DNA from: Halonatronomonas betaini
GTDB taxonomy: Bacteria; Bacillota; Halanaerobiia; Halanaerobiales; Halarsenatibacteraceae
Reading direction: 5' to 3'
DNA length: 64,000 nucleotides
NCBI RefSeq assembly: GCF_015666175.1
Contig: NZ_JADPIE010000007.1
Span: 153,188 to 217,187 of the forward strand
Within the stretch, counting starts at the first letter, position 1; each line of letters starts with the position of its first letter. The notes under the pieces are model-generated. The model was given only the letters and a program-made list of their open reading frames with translations, made no database searches and was not told the DNA's origin. Positions 35,841 through 43,017 of the stretch are shown here, piece by piece. Made by a program: the position numbers and the translations under genes.

Positions 35841-35893
35841 CACCTCTTATCACCTCTAAAGAGAGTTAACAATTTAGTACTTACTGACGATAT
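35841..35893 (+). promoter_or_regulatory. Sigma-28-type promoter of hag with upstream 10-bp direct repeats
   Basis: TTAAC (from 35866), then GACGATAT (35886-35893), fits TAAC-N15-GACGATAT, close to the sigma-28 consensus. Immediately upstream are two 10-bp direct repeats, CACCTCTTAT and CACCTCTAAA (35841-35860). The same arrangement precedes the gene at 46207. The rest of the 400-nt gap is the predicted hag leader (see 36121 and 36170). Confidence 0.65.
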
Positions 35894-36120
35894 TAGTAAT
35901 AGAACGAAAAACAAATAGCAATTAATTTTTACAACAGTTTTATAGCTTTACTGGCAACTTGAAATAACTTTAAATATATTTTTTCAGTGACTTTGACTGC
36001 TCCTGACCCGGATCCAAAAGAAGCGGGAGTAGTGATGGTTACTGAAACCCTGCTGCCAGCAGCACTATCGGCCGAAGTGATGCTTGTATCAGAGAGTAAG
36101 TAAACCAGAGGAGTTGGGGC

Positions 36121-36138
36121 CCAGGCAAGGAAGCCTGG
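36121..36138 (+). promoter_or_regulatory. Predicted upstream CsrA-binding hairpin in hag leader
   Basis: CCAGGC (36121-36126) pairs with GCCTGG (36133-36138) and presents AAGGAA in a six-base loop, so GGA is displayed as CsrA prefers. It sits about 55 nt before the start codon, like binding site 1 of the Bacillus subtilis hag leader. Confidence 0.6.
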
Positions 36139-36169
36139 TTCCAGCAGAAAAACACAAAATACTAAGGAA

Positions 36170-36187
36170 ATCATCAAGGAGGATGAT
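36170..36187 (+). promoter_or_regulatory. Predicted CsrA-binding hairpin covering the hag Shine-Dalgarno
   Basis: ATCATC (36170-36175) pairs with GATGAT (36182-36187) and puts AAGGAG, the Shine-Dalgarno sequence, in a six-base loop 5 nt before ATG at 36193. CsrA bound here would block initiation directly. Confidence 0.65.
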
Positions 36188-36192
36188 TATTA

Positions 36193-37338
36193 ATGAGAAT
36201 TCAAACAAACGTAGAATCACTTAATGCTTATCGTAACCTTAACAACACTAACCGTTCAATGAGTCAGTCAATGGAAAGGCTATCATCAGGTTTTAGAATC
36301 AATAGAGCCGCTGATGATGCTGCAGGTCTTGCAATTTCTGAAAAGATGAGAGGCCAGGTCAGAGGTTTAGATCAGGCTACCAGAAATGCCCAGGACGCTA
36401 ATTCAATGATCCAGACTGCTGAAGGTGCTTTAAATGAAACACATGAAATACTTCAGAGAATGAGAGAATTATCTGTTCAAGCTGCTAATGATACTAATAC
36501 TGCAGAAGATCGTGCAGAAATTCAGGCAGAAGTTGATCAGTTAGCTCAGGAAATTACAAGAATTGGAGATAACACAGAATTTAATACACAAAACTTACTA
36601 GATGGTTCATTAGATAATATTTTCCAGATTGGTGCTAATGAAGGGCAAAATATTGAACTAGAAGTTGGAGATATGCGAGCAGAATCTTTAGATGTTGATG
36701 GCAATATTTTTGTCTCAGATGAAACAGATGTTAGTGATACAGATGTTACTGTATCTGCAAGAGGTGAGGGAATTGATGAAAATACAGATATATCTTTTGA
36801 AGGAGATGGAGATGAAGTAGATGGTATTGTAGTATCAGGTACTGGTGATGATCTAACAATTACTATTGAAGAAAATTTAGATGTAACATCTGAAGAAGTA
36901 AATCAAGCAATTAGTGATTTTTTTGCAGAAGAAGAAATTGATGATGTTTCATATGATGTTTCTTTTGATGGCAACTTAAGTTTAGATGATGATACTGAAG
37001 TAGGTATTGCTTTAGATGAAGAAGAGTTTGAAGGTGGCATACTTGTATCTACTCAAGGAAGTGCTGACTCAGCTATTTCAACTTTAGATGCAGCTATTGA
37101 AGAAGTATCATCACAGCGTTCAGAACTAGGTGCTGTCCAGAACAGATTAGACCATACAATCGCTAACCTTGAAGTAGCTTCTGAAAACCTACAGGCTGCT
37201 GAATCAAGAATTAGAGACGTTGACATGGCAGACGAAATGACTGAGTTCTCCAAACAGCAGATCCTAGAACAGGCTGGTACAGCTATGTTAGCTCAGGCTA
37301 ACCAGGCTTCACAGTCAGTACTTCAGCTATTAGGTTAA
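36193..37338 (+). CDS. hag: Flagellin
   Basis: A 381-residue flagellin, the filament subunit. The N-terminal D0/D1 region (MRIQTNVESLNAYRNLNNTN, RLSSGFRINRAADDAAGLAI) and the C-terminal one (ESRIRDVDMADEMTEFSKQQ, then ILEQAGTAMLAQANQASQSV) are strongly conserved. A central insertion at about residues 165-285 is extremely acidic (ISDFFAEEEIDDVSYDVSFD), AT-rich (20 of 60 bases G or C in line 36781) and likely surface-exposed. The 5' leader carries a sigma-28-type promoter and two CsrA hairpins. A strong terminator follows, so it is monocistronic. Confidence 0.97.
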   Translation: MRIQTNVESLNAYRNLNNTNRSMSQSMERLSSGFRINRAADDAAGLAISEKMRGQVRGLDQATRNAQDANSMIQTAEGALNETHEILQRMRELSVQAANDTNTAEDRAEIQAEVDQLAQEITRIGDNTEFNTQNLLDGSLDNIFQIGANEGQNIELEVGDMRAESLDVDGNIFVSDETDVSDTDVTVSARGEGIDENTDISFEGDGDEVDGIVVSGTGDDLTITIEENLDVTSEEVNQAISDFFAEEEIDDVSYDVSFDGNLSLDDDTEVGIALDEEEFEGGILVSTQGSADSAISTLDAAIEEVSSQRSELGAVQNRLDHTIANLEVASENLQAAESRIRDVDMADEMTEFSKQQILEQAGTAMLAQANQASQSVLQLLG

Positions 37339-37397
37339 TTAGTAACTCACAATAATTAACTTATTAATAGCTAAAAGTAATTGATAACTGGTTAAAA

Positions 37398-37436
37398 ACA
37401 GGCCGGCTCTGTAATTTTTAAGGGCCGGCCTTTTAT
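37398..37436 (+). terminator. Rho-independent terminator after hag
   Basis: AGGCCGGC (37400-37407) pairs with the GCCGGCCT half (37424-37431), then TTTTAT. The GC-rich stem contrasts with its AT-rich surroundings. Confidence 0.88.
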
Positions 37437-37456
37437 AAAAGAAAGAGGTGAAGCTT

Positions 37457-37852
37457 ATGCGGGTAGAAGGTACACAGAGTATTCCCGAACCGCAAAGGGG
37501 AGTAAGTGGAGCTAATGATAGACAATCTACCAGTAGGTCTGCCAGTGGAGGAAGTTCAGAGCCGACTCAGGTATCAACTGAAGATTTTATCAGAGAAGAT
37601 GCCTTAAGTCAGGATGAGATCGACCAACACATGGAGGAAATAGAGCACGAATTAAAGCGACTAAATGAGACTATGCGTACTTTCGATCGTGGCTTAAACT
37701 TTGAGTTGCACGAAGATACAGGTAGACATATAGTTCAGGTAATGGATATCATAGAAGATGAAATAATTAGAGAGATACCTCCAGAAGAGGTTCTCGATAT
37801 CTCAGCCAAAATCAATGAGATGATAGGCCTGGTGATAGATGTACGTATTTAA
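37457..37852 (+). CDS. flaG: FlaG-family flagellar protein
   Basis: A 131-residue protein. The C-terminal FlaG domain (about 60-131) reads RLNETMRTFDRGLNFELHED and ISAKINEMIGLVIDVRI. The N-terminal 50 residues are a Ser/Gly-rich linker. FlaG affects filament length and is typically encoded before fliD. The frame is open to a GTG at 37448, but AGAGGTGA just before it makes ATG at 37457 the better start. Confidence 0.87.
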   Translation: MRVEGTQSIPEPQRGVSGANDRQSTSRSASGGSSEPTQVSTEDFIREDALSQDEIDQHMEEIEHELKRLNETMRTFDRGLNFELHEDTGRHIVQVMDIIEDEIIREIPPEEVLDISAKINEMIGLVIDVRI

Positions 37853-37864
37853 GATAATTAGCTC

Positions 37865-37921
37865 TTTTATCTGTTAAACGGAGGGGCTGGCACGAACGGC
37901 CCTTCCCTTGAACAGATAAAA
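37865..37921 (+). promoter_or_regulatory. Long hairpin in the flaG-fliD intergenic region
   Basis: TTTTATCTGTT (37865-37875) pairs perfectly with AACAGATAAAA (37911-37921). The enclosed segment includes ACGGAGGGGC and a partly complementary GGCCCTTCCC. With T residues only inside the stem, it is not a standard terminator. A GGA near the base could interest CsrA. It lies about 55 nt upstream of the fliD start, in the gap that separates the two genes. Confidence 0.5.
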
Positions 37922-37974
37922 CTAAGACAATGTTAATATAAATTTCAGGCAAAATTTTAAAAGAGGTGAGTATA

Positions 37975-39405
37975 ATGGTAACAGGTATATCAATGACAGG
38001 TATGGCATCAGGCATGGATACTGATGAGATAGTTAATGAATTGATGCAGCTAGAAAGAGTACCTATCCAGAGAATGGAATTTGAGAAAGAAGAGATATCA
38101 ACTATTCAGGAACAGTGGCAGACAGTCAATCAACAACTTCAGGGTCTTAAAGGTAGCTTTGATGATCTTGCCAGTAGAAGCATATATAATGATATGTCAG
38201 CAAGTTCAACCAATGAAGATGCAGTATCTGTCTCTGCTGATTCATCCGCTGATGCCGGTAACTATGCAATCAATGTCGAACAACTTGCCCAGGCCCACTC
38301 TGTCTATGGTGTAAAATTTGAAAGTGGCTCTGAACCAATAAATAGTGAAGAAAACCAGGAAACAGGAGTAACTATTTCAGGTGATGAAACCTTTACAATC
38401 GGTTTTGACGGCCATGATGCAGAAGATCATATTGAAATTGATCTATCAGATATTGATAAAGCAGCCGATGAAATAACTCTAAGAGATATCAGAAGTCTTA
38501 TCAATCAACAGCCAGATCTTGAAGCTACAGCAACATTAGTAGATAATAGGCTGGTCATAAATAGTGATAATACCGGTGAAGAGTTCGAGATGGTATTTCA
38601 GGATACTGAAGGCTCATTGCTCCAGGATATCGGTATAATAGGTGATGATAACACTATGCAGGCAGCCCAGGATGCCATTTTTTCAATTAATGGCTTAGAA
38701 GGGATTACAAGCAGCACCAATCAGGGAATAAGTGATGTAATTGATGGTGTAACTATTGATTTACACAGTGCGACAGAAAGCCCTGCTAATGTTAGTGTCG
38801 GTCAGGATACTGAAGCCATCGGTGAAAGAGTCCAGCAGTTTGTTGAGCAATACAATGAGGCCCAGACCTTCATGCATGAACTCGGTAAAGAAGACGGGCT
38901 CCTCCAGGGTGATGGCACCTTAAGAAGACTCCAGTCATCTCTAAGAAGAAATATCACTAATGATGTTGGCTTAGCCGATAATGAATTCAATAATATCCAG
39001 TCATTGGGTATCGAGATAGATGATGAAGGCAATATGGAATTCAATCCAGGTGATCTTGAAACTGCACTCAGAGAAGATCCTGAAGCAGTCGAAAATTTCT
39101 TCAGAGCCAGAGAAAGTGATCATGGTGCCGATGGTCTTGCCAGGAGAATGAGCAGCTTTGTAGAAGAATATGTCCGTTTCGGTGGAGGCCGGACCGGAGG
39201 TATCTTAAATAGACAGGACCAAAACTTCGATTCCCAGATGGATAGAATCGATAGAAGAATCGAACAGAGAATGGAAAGAATGGAGCGAAGAGAGCAGACA
39301 ATGCAGCGACAGTTTGCTAGAATGGAGACAGCTCTTAATGAAATTCAGGCCCAGGGCGGTTGGCTCCAGGGTCAGTTACAGAATCTTGGCTTACAACAGG
39401 GATAA
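37975..39405 (+). CDS. fliD: Flagellar filament cap protein FliD (HAP2)
   Basis: A 476-residue filament cap. The N-terminal FliD domain includes SMTGMASGMDTDEIVNELMQ and LERVPIQRMEFEKEEI; the C-terminal domain (about 240-476) ends in a long coiled coil (MDRIDRRIEQRMERMERREQ) and LNEIQAQGGWLQGQL. The frame opens at a GTG at 37966, but AGAGGTGAG overlaps it, so ATG at 37975 is chosen. The fliS and fliT-like genes follow. Confidence 0.94.
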   Translation: MVTGISMTGMASGMDTDEIVNELMQLERVPIQRMEFEKEEISTIQEQWQTVNQQLQGLKGSFDDLASRSIYNDMSASSTNEDAVSVSADSSADAGNYAINVEQLAQAHSVYGVKFESGSEPINSEENQETGVTISGDETFTIGFDGHDAEDHIEIDLSDIDKAADEITLRDIRSLINQQPDLEATATLVDNRLVINSDNTGEEFEMVFQDTEGSLLQDIGIIGDDNTMQAAQDAIFSINGLEGITSSTNQGISDVIDGVTIDLHSATESPANVSVGQDTEAIGERVQQFVEQYNEAQTFMHELGKEDGLLQGDGTLRRLQSSLRRNITNDVGLADNEFNNIQSLGIEIDDEGNMEFNPGDLETALREDPEAVENFFRARESDHGADGLARRMSSFVEEYVRFGGGRTGGILNRQDQNFDSQMDRIDRRIEQRMERMERREQTMQRQFARMETALNEIQAQGGWLQGQLQNLGLQQG

Positions 39406-39450
39406 TTAATATAAATAATGTAATGAAATAATTCAGGAGGTAATCAACCT

Positions 39451-39873
39451 ATGACTAATTATAAAGCATCTGAGCAGTATGCCCAGACTAAAATCCAGAC
39501 AGCCAGCGGTGGCGATTTAGTTGTCATGCTCTATCAGGGCTGCATTAAATTTATGAGACTTGCCAAAAAGAGTATGGAAGAAGATAATATTCATAATACC
39601 AATGAATATCTTATCCGCTCCCAGGATATCATCATGGAGCTTTTGACAACCCTTGATGGTGAAAAAGGTGGCGAAGTTGCAACTAATCTGGCAGCCTTAT
39701 ATGAATATATGTATCGTGAACTCATCCAGGCCAATATGAAAAAAGATCCTGAAAAGATCGATCAGGTAGAAAGCATGATGCTAGAATTACTGGAAGCCTG
39801 GAAAGAAGCCGTCAAACAGGACCGCAAAGAAAACGGACGTGACAGACTGGATGTAATGACCGGTGGAAGATAA
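39451..39873 (+). CDS. fliS: Flagellin-specific chaperone FliS
   Basis: A 140-residue FliS, which binds the flagellin C-terminus before export. The pattern is clear: the N-terminal YAQTKIQTASGGDLVVMLYQ, then GCIKFMRLAKKSMEE and the central LIRSQDIIMELLTTLD. ATG with CAGGAGGT upstream. Its last 11 nt overlap the next gene's GTG start, so the two are coupled. Confidence 0.95.
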   Translation: MTNYKASEQYAQTKIQTASGGDLVVMLYQGCIKFMRLAKKSMEEDNIHNTNEYLIRSQDIIMELLTTLDGEKGGEVATNLAALYEYMYRELIQANMKKDPEKIDQVESMMLELLEAWKEAVKQDRKENGRDRLDVMTGGR

Positions 39874-40243
39874 GATTAAGAAAGTCCTCCAGGGATATTA
39901 CAAACTTTATGAAATAACTGAACGCCAGCATGACCATATCAAAGACGAAGATATGGACAAACTTGCTGAAACCATAGAAGAGCGAGCCAAATTAATAGCC
40001 GAACTCGATAGCTTTGACCTAAATGATCTAATAGCCAAAGCCAACGACCCGGCCACAGCCGAATCAGAATTCACAAAAATACTAAACAAACTAGTTGCCC
40101 TTGAAGAAAAAAACGAGAAGCTCCTAGCAGAAAAACACCAGGACAACATAGAAGATTTAGGCAAGATCAAACAGGGCAGAAAGCGTGATGCTGAGTATGG
40201 CCTAAAACAGGAAAAGGCCCGAGTCATCGACTCTAAAGGCTAA
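39863..40243 (+). CDS. FliT-like flagellar chaperone candidate
   Basis: A 126-residue all-helical, charged protein starting with GTG at 39863 inside the end of fliS. FliT proteins in this position chaperone FliD; length, helix content (ILNKLVALEEKNEKLLAEKH) and context all fit, though FliT sequences are poorly conserved and recognition rests mainly on context. No separate ribosome site is seen, consistent with translational coupling to fliS. A tetraloop terminator follows at 40260. Confidence 0.65.
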   Translation: MEDKIKKVLQGYYKLYEITERQHDHIKDEDMDKLAETIEERAKLIAELDSFDLNDLIAKANDPATAESEFTKILNKLVALEEKNEKLLAEKHQDNIEDLGKIKQGRKRDAEYGLKQEKARVIDSKG

Positions 40244-40259
40244 CCAATAGTTTCTAATC

Positions 40260-40281
40260 AGCCGGAGAAATCCGGCTTTTC
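40260..40281 (+). terminator. GNRA-tetraloop terminator after fliT-like gene
   Basis: AGCCGGA (40260-40266) pairs with TCCGGCT (40271-40277) around a GAAA tetraloop, then TTTTCG. It may be only partly efficient, since the next gene starts 25 nt later without a clear promoter. Confidence 0.7.
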
Positions 40282-40305
40282 GTCATATAATTGAGGACTG
40301 ATATT

Positions 40306-40572
40306 ATGAGAAAAGATCACGACTGGCTACTGGATATAATTAAATCTGCCAGGCAAAAGATCAATAAGAGAATAAAAAGGCTTAAAGCTAAACTAGGCCT
40401 GGTTAAAAAGCAGAAGAAAGAATTAGCTGAGACAGAATTAAAGCTAAGAAGTATGCGAGCTATAGCCACTAAAATCAGAGATGAAGACCTTGATGACTCA
40501 GAACAGAAACAACTTGTTGCAAGATTCAATGATCTCCAGAAAGAGATTCAACAAAGAGAGGGTTTTATATAA
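40306..40572 (+). CDS. Unrecognised small coiled-coil protein in flagellar cluster
   Basis: An 88-residue, strongly basic and helical protein: its centre (RQKINKRIKRLKAKLGLVKK) is lysine/arginine-rich, and the C-terminal half looks coiled-coil (LRSMRAIATKIRDEDLDDSE). I do not recognise a family. The frame opens at a TTG at 40291, but GAGG at 40293-40296 favours ATG at 40306. Its stop shares one base with the next start (TAATG). Position just after the FliD/FliS/FliT genes suggests a flagellar or export-related role, unproven. Confidence 0.6.
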   Translation: MRKDHDWLLDIIKSARQKINKRIKRLKAKLGLVKKQKKELAETELKLRSMRAIATKIRDEDLDDSEQKQLVARFNDLQKEIQQREGFI

Positions 40573-40799
40573 TGAAAGTTGAATTAGAAGAAGTAAAAAA
40601 TTATAAAAATATTGATGAATTTATTTTTAGAGTAAAAGAAGATATAAAATCAAACTGTGGTTCTAATATTTTTCATATTAAGACTAATAAGGATATGTTT
40701 ATGATAAATAAAGAAATAACAAGCTGTATTGATGCAAAACAACAAAAATTTATTTTATCAGCAATGAAAAAATATATTATAGATTATTATAGAAACTAA
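40572..40799 (+). CDS. Unrecognised small AT-rich gene
   Basis: A 75-residue protein, mixed alpha/beta in appearance (KVELEEVKNYKNIDEFIFRV; FHIKTNKDMFMINKEITSCI), with two Cys. No family recognised. Codon use is far more AT-rich than in the genes on either side. It overlaps the upstream stop by 1 nt, indicating coupled translation, and is followed 22 nt later by the next gene. It could be a recently acquired or fast-evolving gene. Confidence 0.55.
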   Translation: MKVELEEVKNYKNIDEFIFRVKEDIKSNCGSNIFHIKTNKDMFMINKEITSCIDAKQQKFILSAMKKYIIDYYRN

Positions 40800-40821
40800 T
40801 GTTAGAAAGGCGTGAATATTA

Positions 40822-41457
40822 ATGGAAATTTATATTAACAACGAAAAGGTCGATAGCGATAAATATATTGGCGGTAATCTCTCCGCTATCTTACAGGAAA
40901 TCAACAAAAGCCTTGACGAAAAGGTAGTCAAAGAGGTTATCTGTGACGGTCAGGAGCTAAACCCTAATAACCTTGAAGCCAATCCCAAGCTGTCTGAAAT
41001 AGATAAGCTAGAAGTTTCAACAATTAAAGTCCAGGATCTCATCAAGCAGACAATGGCTGATCTCCAGGAATACCTGCCAAAGGTCATTAAAGGCTTCAAA
41101 CAGGCAGCAGCCCAGCTCAAACTAGGCAACCAGGCCAACGGCTATGAGATCCTCAACTATGCCCTGCAGGGGCTCCGCTGGTCAATGGATGTCATGTCCC
41201 ATGGCTCAACCCTATCAGGTAACGAGAAGCTAATGGAACGCTTTAATGAGACCAGCCAGAGCCTTAATACCATGCTCAACTCAGTCAGAGACAGAATAGA
41301 TAGCGGCAACAGCGACGAGTTGGTAACAATCATCAGCGAAAGCTTCCAGCCAGAACTGGACAGACTCCAGGCCATGGCCGATGAACTAGCCCACCATTAT
41401 GACGTCGAAGAAGTTGAACCCCAGGTCGATGACGACTTAATCGACAAAGAGAAATAG
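40822..41457 (+). CDS. Unrecognised flagellar-cluster protein with beta-grasp-like N-terminus
   Basis: A 211-residue acidic protein. The N-terminal ~70 residues have alternating strands and a helix (MEIYINNEKVDSDKYIGGNL; VVKEVICDGQELNP) resembling a small ubiquitin-like or beta-grasp unit. Residues 70-200 are helical (LIKQTMADLQEYLPKVIKGF; LNYALQGLRWSMDVMSHGS). No signal peptide. ATG with GAAAGGCG upstream. I do not recognise a family. The acidic helical character and location suggest a cytosolic chaperone or regulator of late flagellar export, as inference only. Confidence 0.6.
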   Translation: MEIYINNEKVDSDKYIGGNLSAILQEINKSLDEKVVKEVICDGQELNPNNLEANPKLSEIDKLEVSTIKVQDLIKQTMADLQEYLPKVIKGFKQAAAQLKLGNQANGYEILNYALQGLRWSMDVMSHGSTLSGNEKLMERFNETSQSLNTMLNSVRDRIDSGNSDELVTIISESFQPELDRLQAMADELAHHYDVEEVEPQVDDDLIDKEK

Positions 41458-41539
41458 GCTTATTATCTATTTTTAAGGTCATTAATATTATAGTCATTTA
41501 ATAAGAGAAGCTTTAAGAAAACTAAAAAAGGTGATATTT

Positions 41540-41815
41540 ATGCTATATCTATTACCAGTAGTTATTGCTCTTATAATAACAATGATGTCCGCCAGTCGCT
41601 CAGAAGATAGGCTTTACAGAATTGTAGAGGAAAACCTCCATGGCAGAACTGAAAAGAAATTAAATTTTAAAGCTATCTTTAAATACATTGGGGTATTCTT
41701 AATTATTACAGCCCTGCTATATCTAGCTATAATTATTGCCCCAATTGTTTTTGGAATAGTCATCATAGGAGCAGTTCTTTCCTCCTTAAGGTTTGGCATT
41801 TTCTTTAGAATTTAA
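41540..41815 (+). CDS. Small membrane protein
   Basis: A 91-residue protein with a hydrophobic N-terminal span (LYLLPVVIALIITMM) and a long C-terminal hydrophobic hairpin at about 45-85 (YIGVFLIITALLYLAIIIAP), joined by a charged cytosolic-looking loop. The frame opens at GTG 41531, but AAAAGGTGAT makes ATG at 41540 the likely start. No family recognised. It stands between the flagellar block and yjfB with about 80-100 nt on either side. Confidence 0.55.
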   Translation: MLYLLPVVIALIITMMSASRSEDRLYRIVEENLHGRTEKKLNFKAIFKYIGVFLIITALLYLAIIIAPIVFGIVIIGAVLSSLRFGIFFRI

Positions 41816-41921
41816 GCTAAACTTATTATTTACAGGTCAGAATATGCTAGGTTTAAATTATTCATCTTAAAAATTATCAACTTAAAATCATAGCTATTAA
41901 CTCAGGAGGTGGCATAGAACC

Positions 41922-42131
41922 ATGGAAATGAGCAGTGTCAACCAGCAGCAGATGGCAAGTGTTCAACAGGCATTATCAACAATGACTCTAGACCAGTCAA
42001 TGAACCGGTCCGAAGCTACAATGGACAAACTCATGGAAGGCATGCAGGAGATGAGCCAGGAAATCCAGCAGGTCCAGAACAACGCCACCGGCCAGGGCAG
42101 CCAGGCTGTCCACGTCGATTTCCGAGTATAA
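41922..42131 (+). CDS. YjfB-family putative motility protein
   Basis: A 69-residue protein of the YjfB type: short, Gln/Met-rich (SSVNQQQMASVQQALSTMTL, then MDKLMEGMQEMSQEI), helical and without membrane spans. Family members are found near motility genes in Firmicutes but have no established function. ATG with CAGGAGGTGG upstream. A hairpin at 42246-42278 lies downstream and may terminate it. The 147-nt gap in between is AT-rich and featureless. Confidence 0.7.
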   Translation: MEMSSVNQQQMASVQQALSTMTLDQSMNRSEATMDKLMEGMQEMSQEIQQVQNNATGQGSQAVHVDFRV

Positions 42132-42245
42132 TTTGGCTTTATATAATATGCTTTCCAAACAATCTAAATTTAAAAATAATTTAAATAAGGTTTCTTGTTA
42201 TTGGATTTAACATTGTTAAAAGAGTTGAGTTTAAATAGAAATACT

Positions 42246-42278
42246 AAAACCCTCACAAATTATGTGAGGGCTTTAATA
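42246..42278. terminator. Bidirectional terminator between convergent genes
   Basis: CCCTCACA (42250-42257) pairs with TGTGAGGG (42263-42270). It is flanked by an A run upstream and TTTAATATT downstream, so it can serve yjfB on the plus strand and the secreted protein on the minus strand, for which the T run is better. Confidence 0.8.
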
Positions 42279-42812
42279 TTAAAATGGTAATGATACTAGA
42301 GTAATTTTGTTATTTGGAGCCTCAAATGAAGCTAAATATCCAGCACCAGAAACTGATCTTTGCGCAGCATGAGTTAATAAAGGTGCTTGAGCTGGATGTC
42401 TAAAGTCTGAAAAGAAGATTGTAGAATCTTCGGCTTTTCCTGATCCAGTCCATACTCTGTTTCCATCTTGATCGAGAGCTTCACTATCAACATAAACAGT
42501 TGTTGTTGATTGAGTTATACCCACAATAGGCCATAATGGTAAAATTAATATTAACCAATTAAATGATCTATCATACTCAACGCCAGACTGGTAAATATTT
42601 ATATCAAAATCAACATCCTGACCTGGTCCTAAAACATTTAAGTTTTGTCTGGCTAATTCTCGATCAACTCGTTCTCTTAAAGATTCTGTTTCTGATTCGT
42701 CTTCTAAATTAATAGTATTAATGGCAACATTACTAGCGGCCATTGAAGATGGAAATAATAAGACTGGAATAGTAAAAATTAATAAAGTTAATATAAAAGT
42801 TTTCTTAATAAT
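42279..42812 (-). CDS. Exported protein of unknown function with an ATT start codon
   Basis: Counting from 42812 this is a 177-residue protein. The first ATG in the frame (42743) would begin inside the signal peptide. Upstream of it the frame stays open, encoding IIKKTFILTLLIFTIPVLL and further hydrophobic residues, back to AGGAGGGG at 42825-42818; an in-frame stop lies at 42842-42840. No ATG, GTG or TTG occurs in that stretch. ATT at 42812 (5 nt after the ribosome site) or 42809 (8 nt) is therefore the probable start. The mature part has an Asn/Asp/Glu-rich N-terminus and one strongly hydrophobic segment (SFNWLILILPLWPIVGI). No family recognised. It is divergent from the beta-barrel gene. 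Confidence 0.7.
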   Translation of the reverse strand: MIKKTFILTLLIFTIPVLLFPSSMAASNVAINTINLEDESETESLRERVDRELARQNLNVLGPGQDVDFDINIYQSGVEYDRSFNWLILILPLWPIVGITQSTTTVYVDSEALDQDGNRVWTGSGKAEDSTIFFSDFRHPAQAPLLTHAAQRSVSGAGYLASFEAPNNKITLVSLPF

Positions 42813-43017
42813 GGTTACCCCTCCTATGTTTTGGAAATATTAAATCTTAATATATGTATTCATGATAAGTTTAAAAACTCCTTTTTTTATTTAAAATAAT
42901 TCACCAATTTAATGTTTTTTAGAAAATATTGCAGGAGATTAGCAACTATTAGATAAATGTATAAATGATAAGCATATTTTTAGGAGGTTTAATTAAAATA
43001 CATAGGGGGCATTGAAA

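Noticed and set aside
35929..36177. Minus-strand 82-codon open frame inside the hag leader
   Set aside because: It has no ribosome site and its codon use is unconvincing. The region is better explained as the structured 5' leader of hag on the plus strand.
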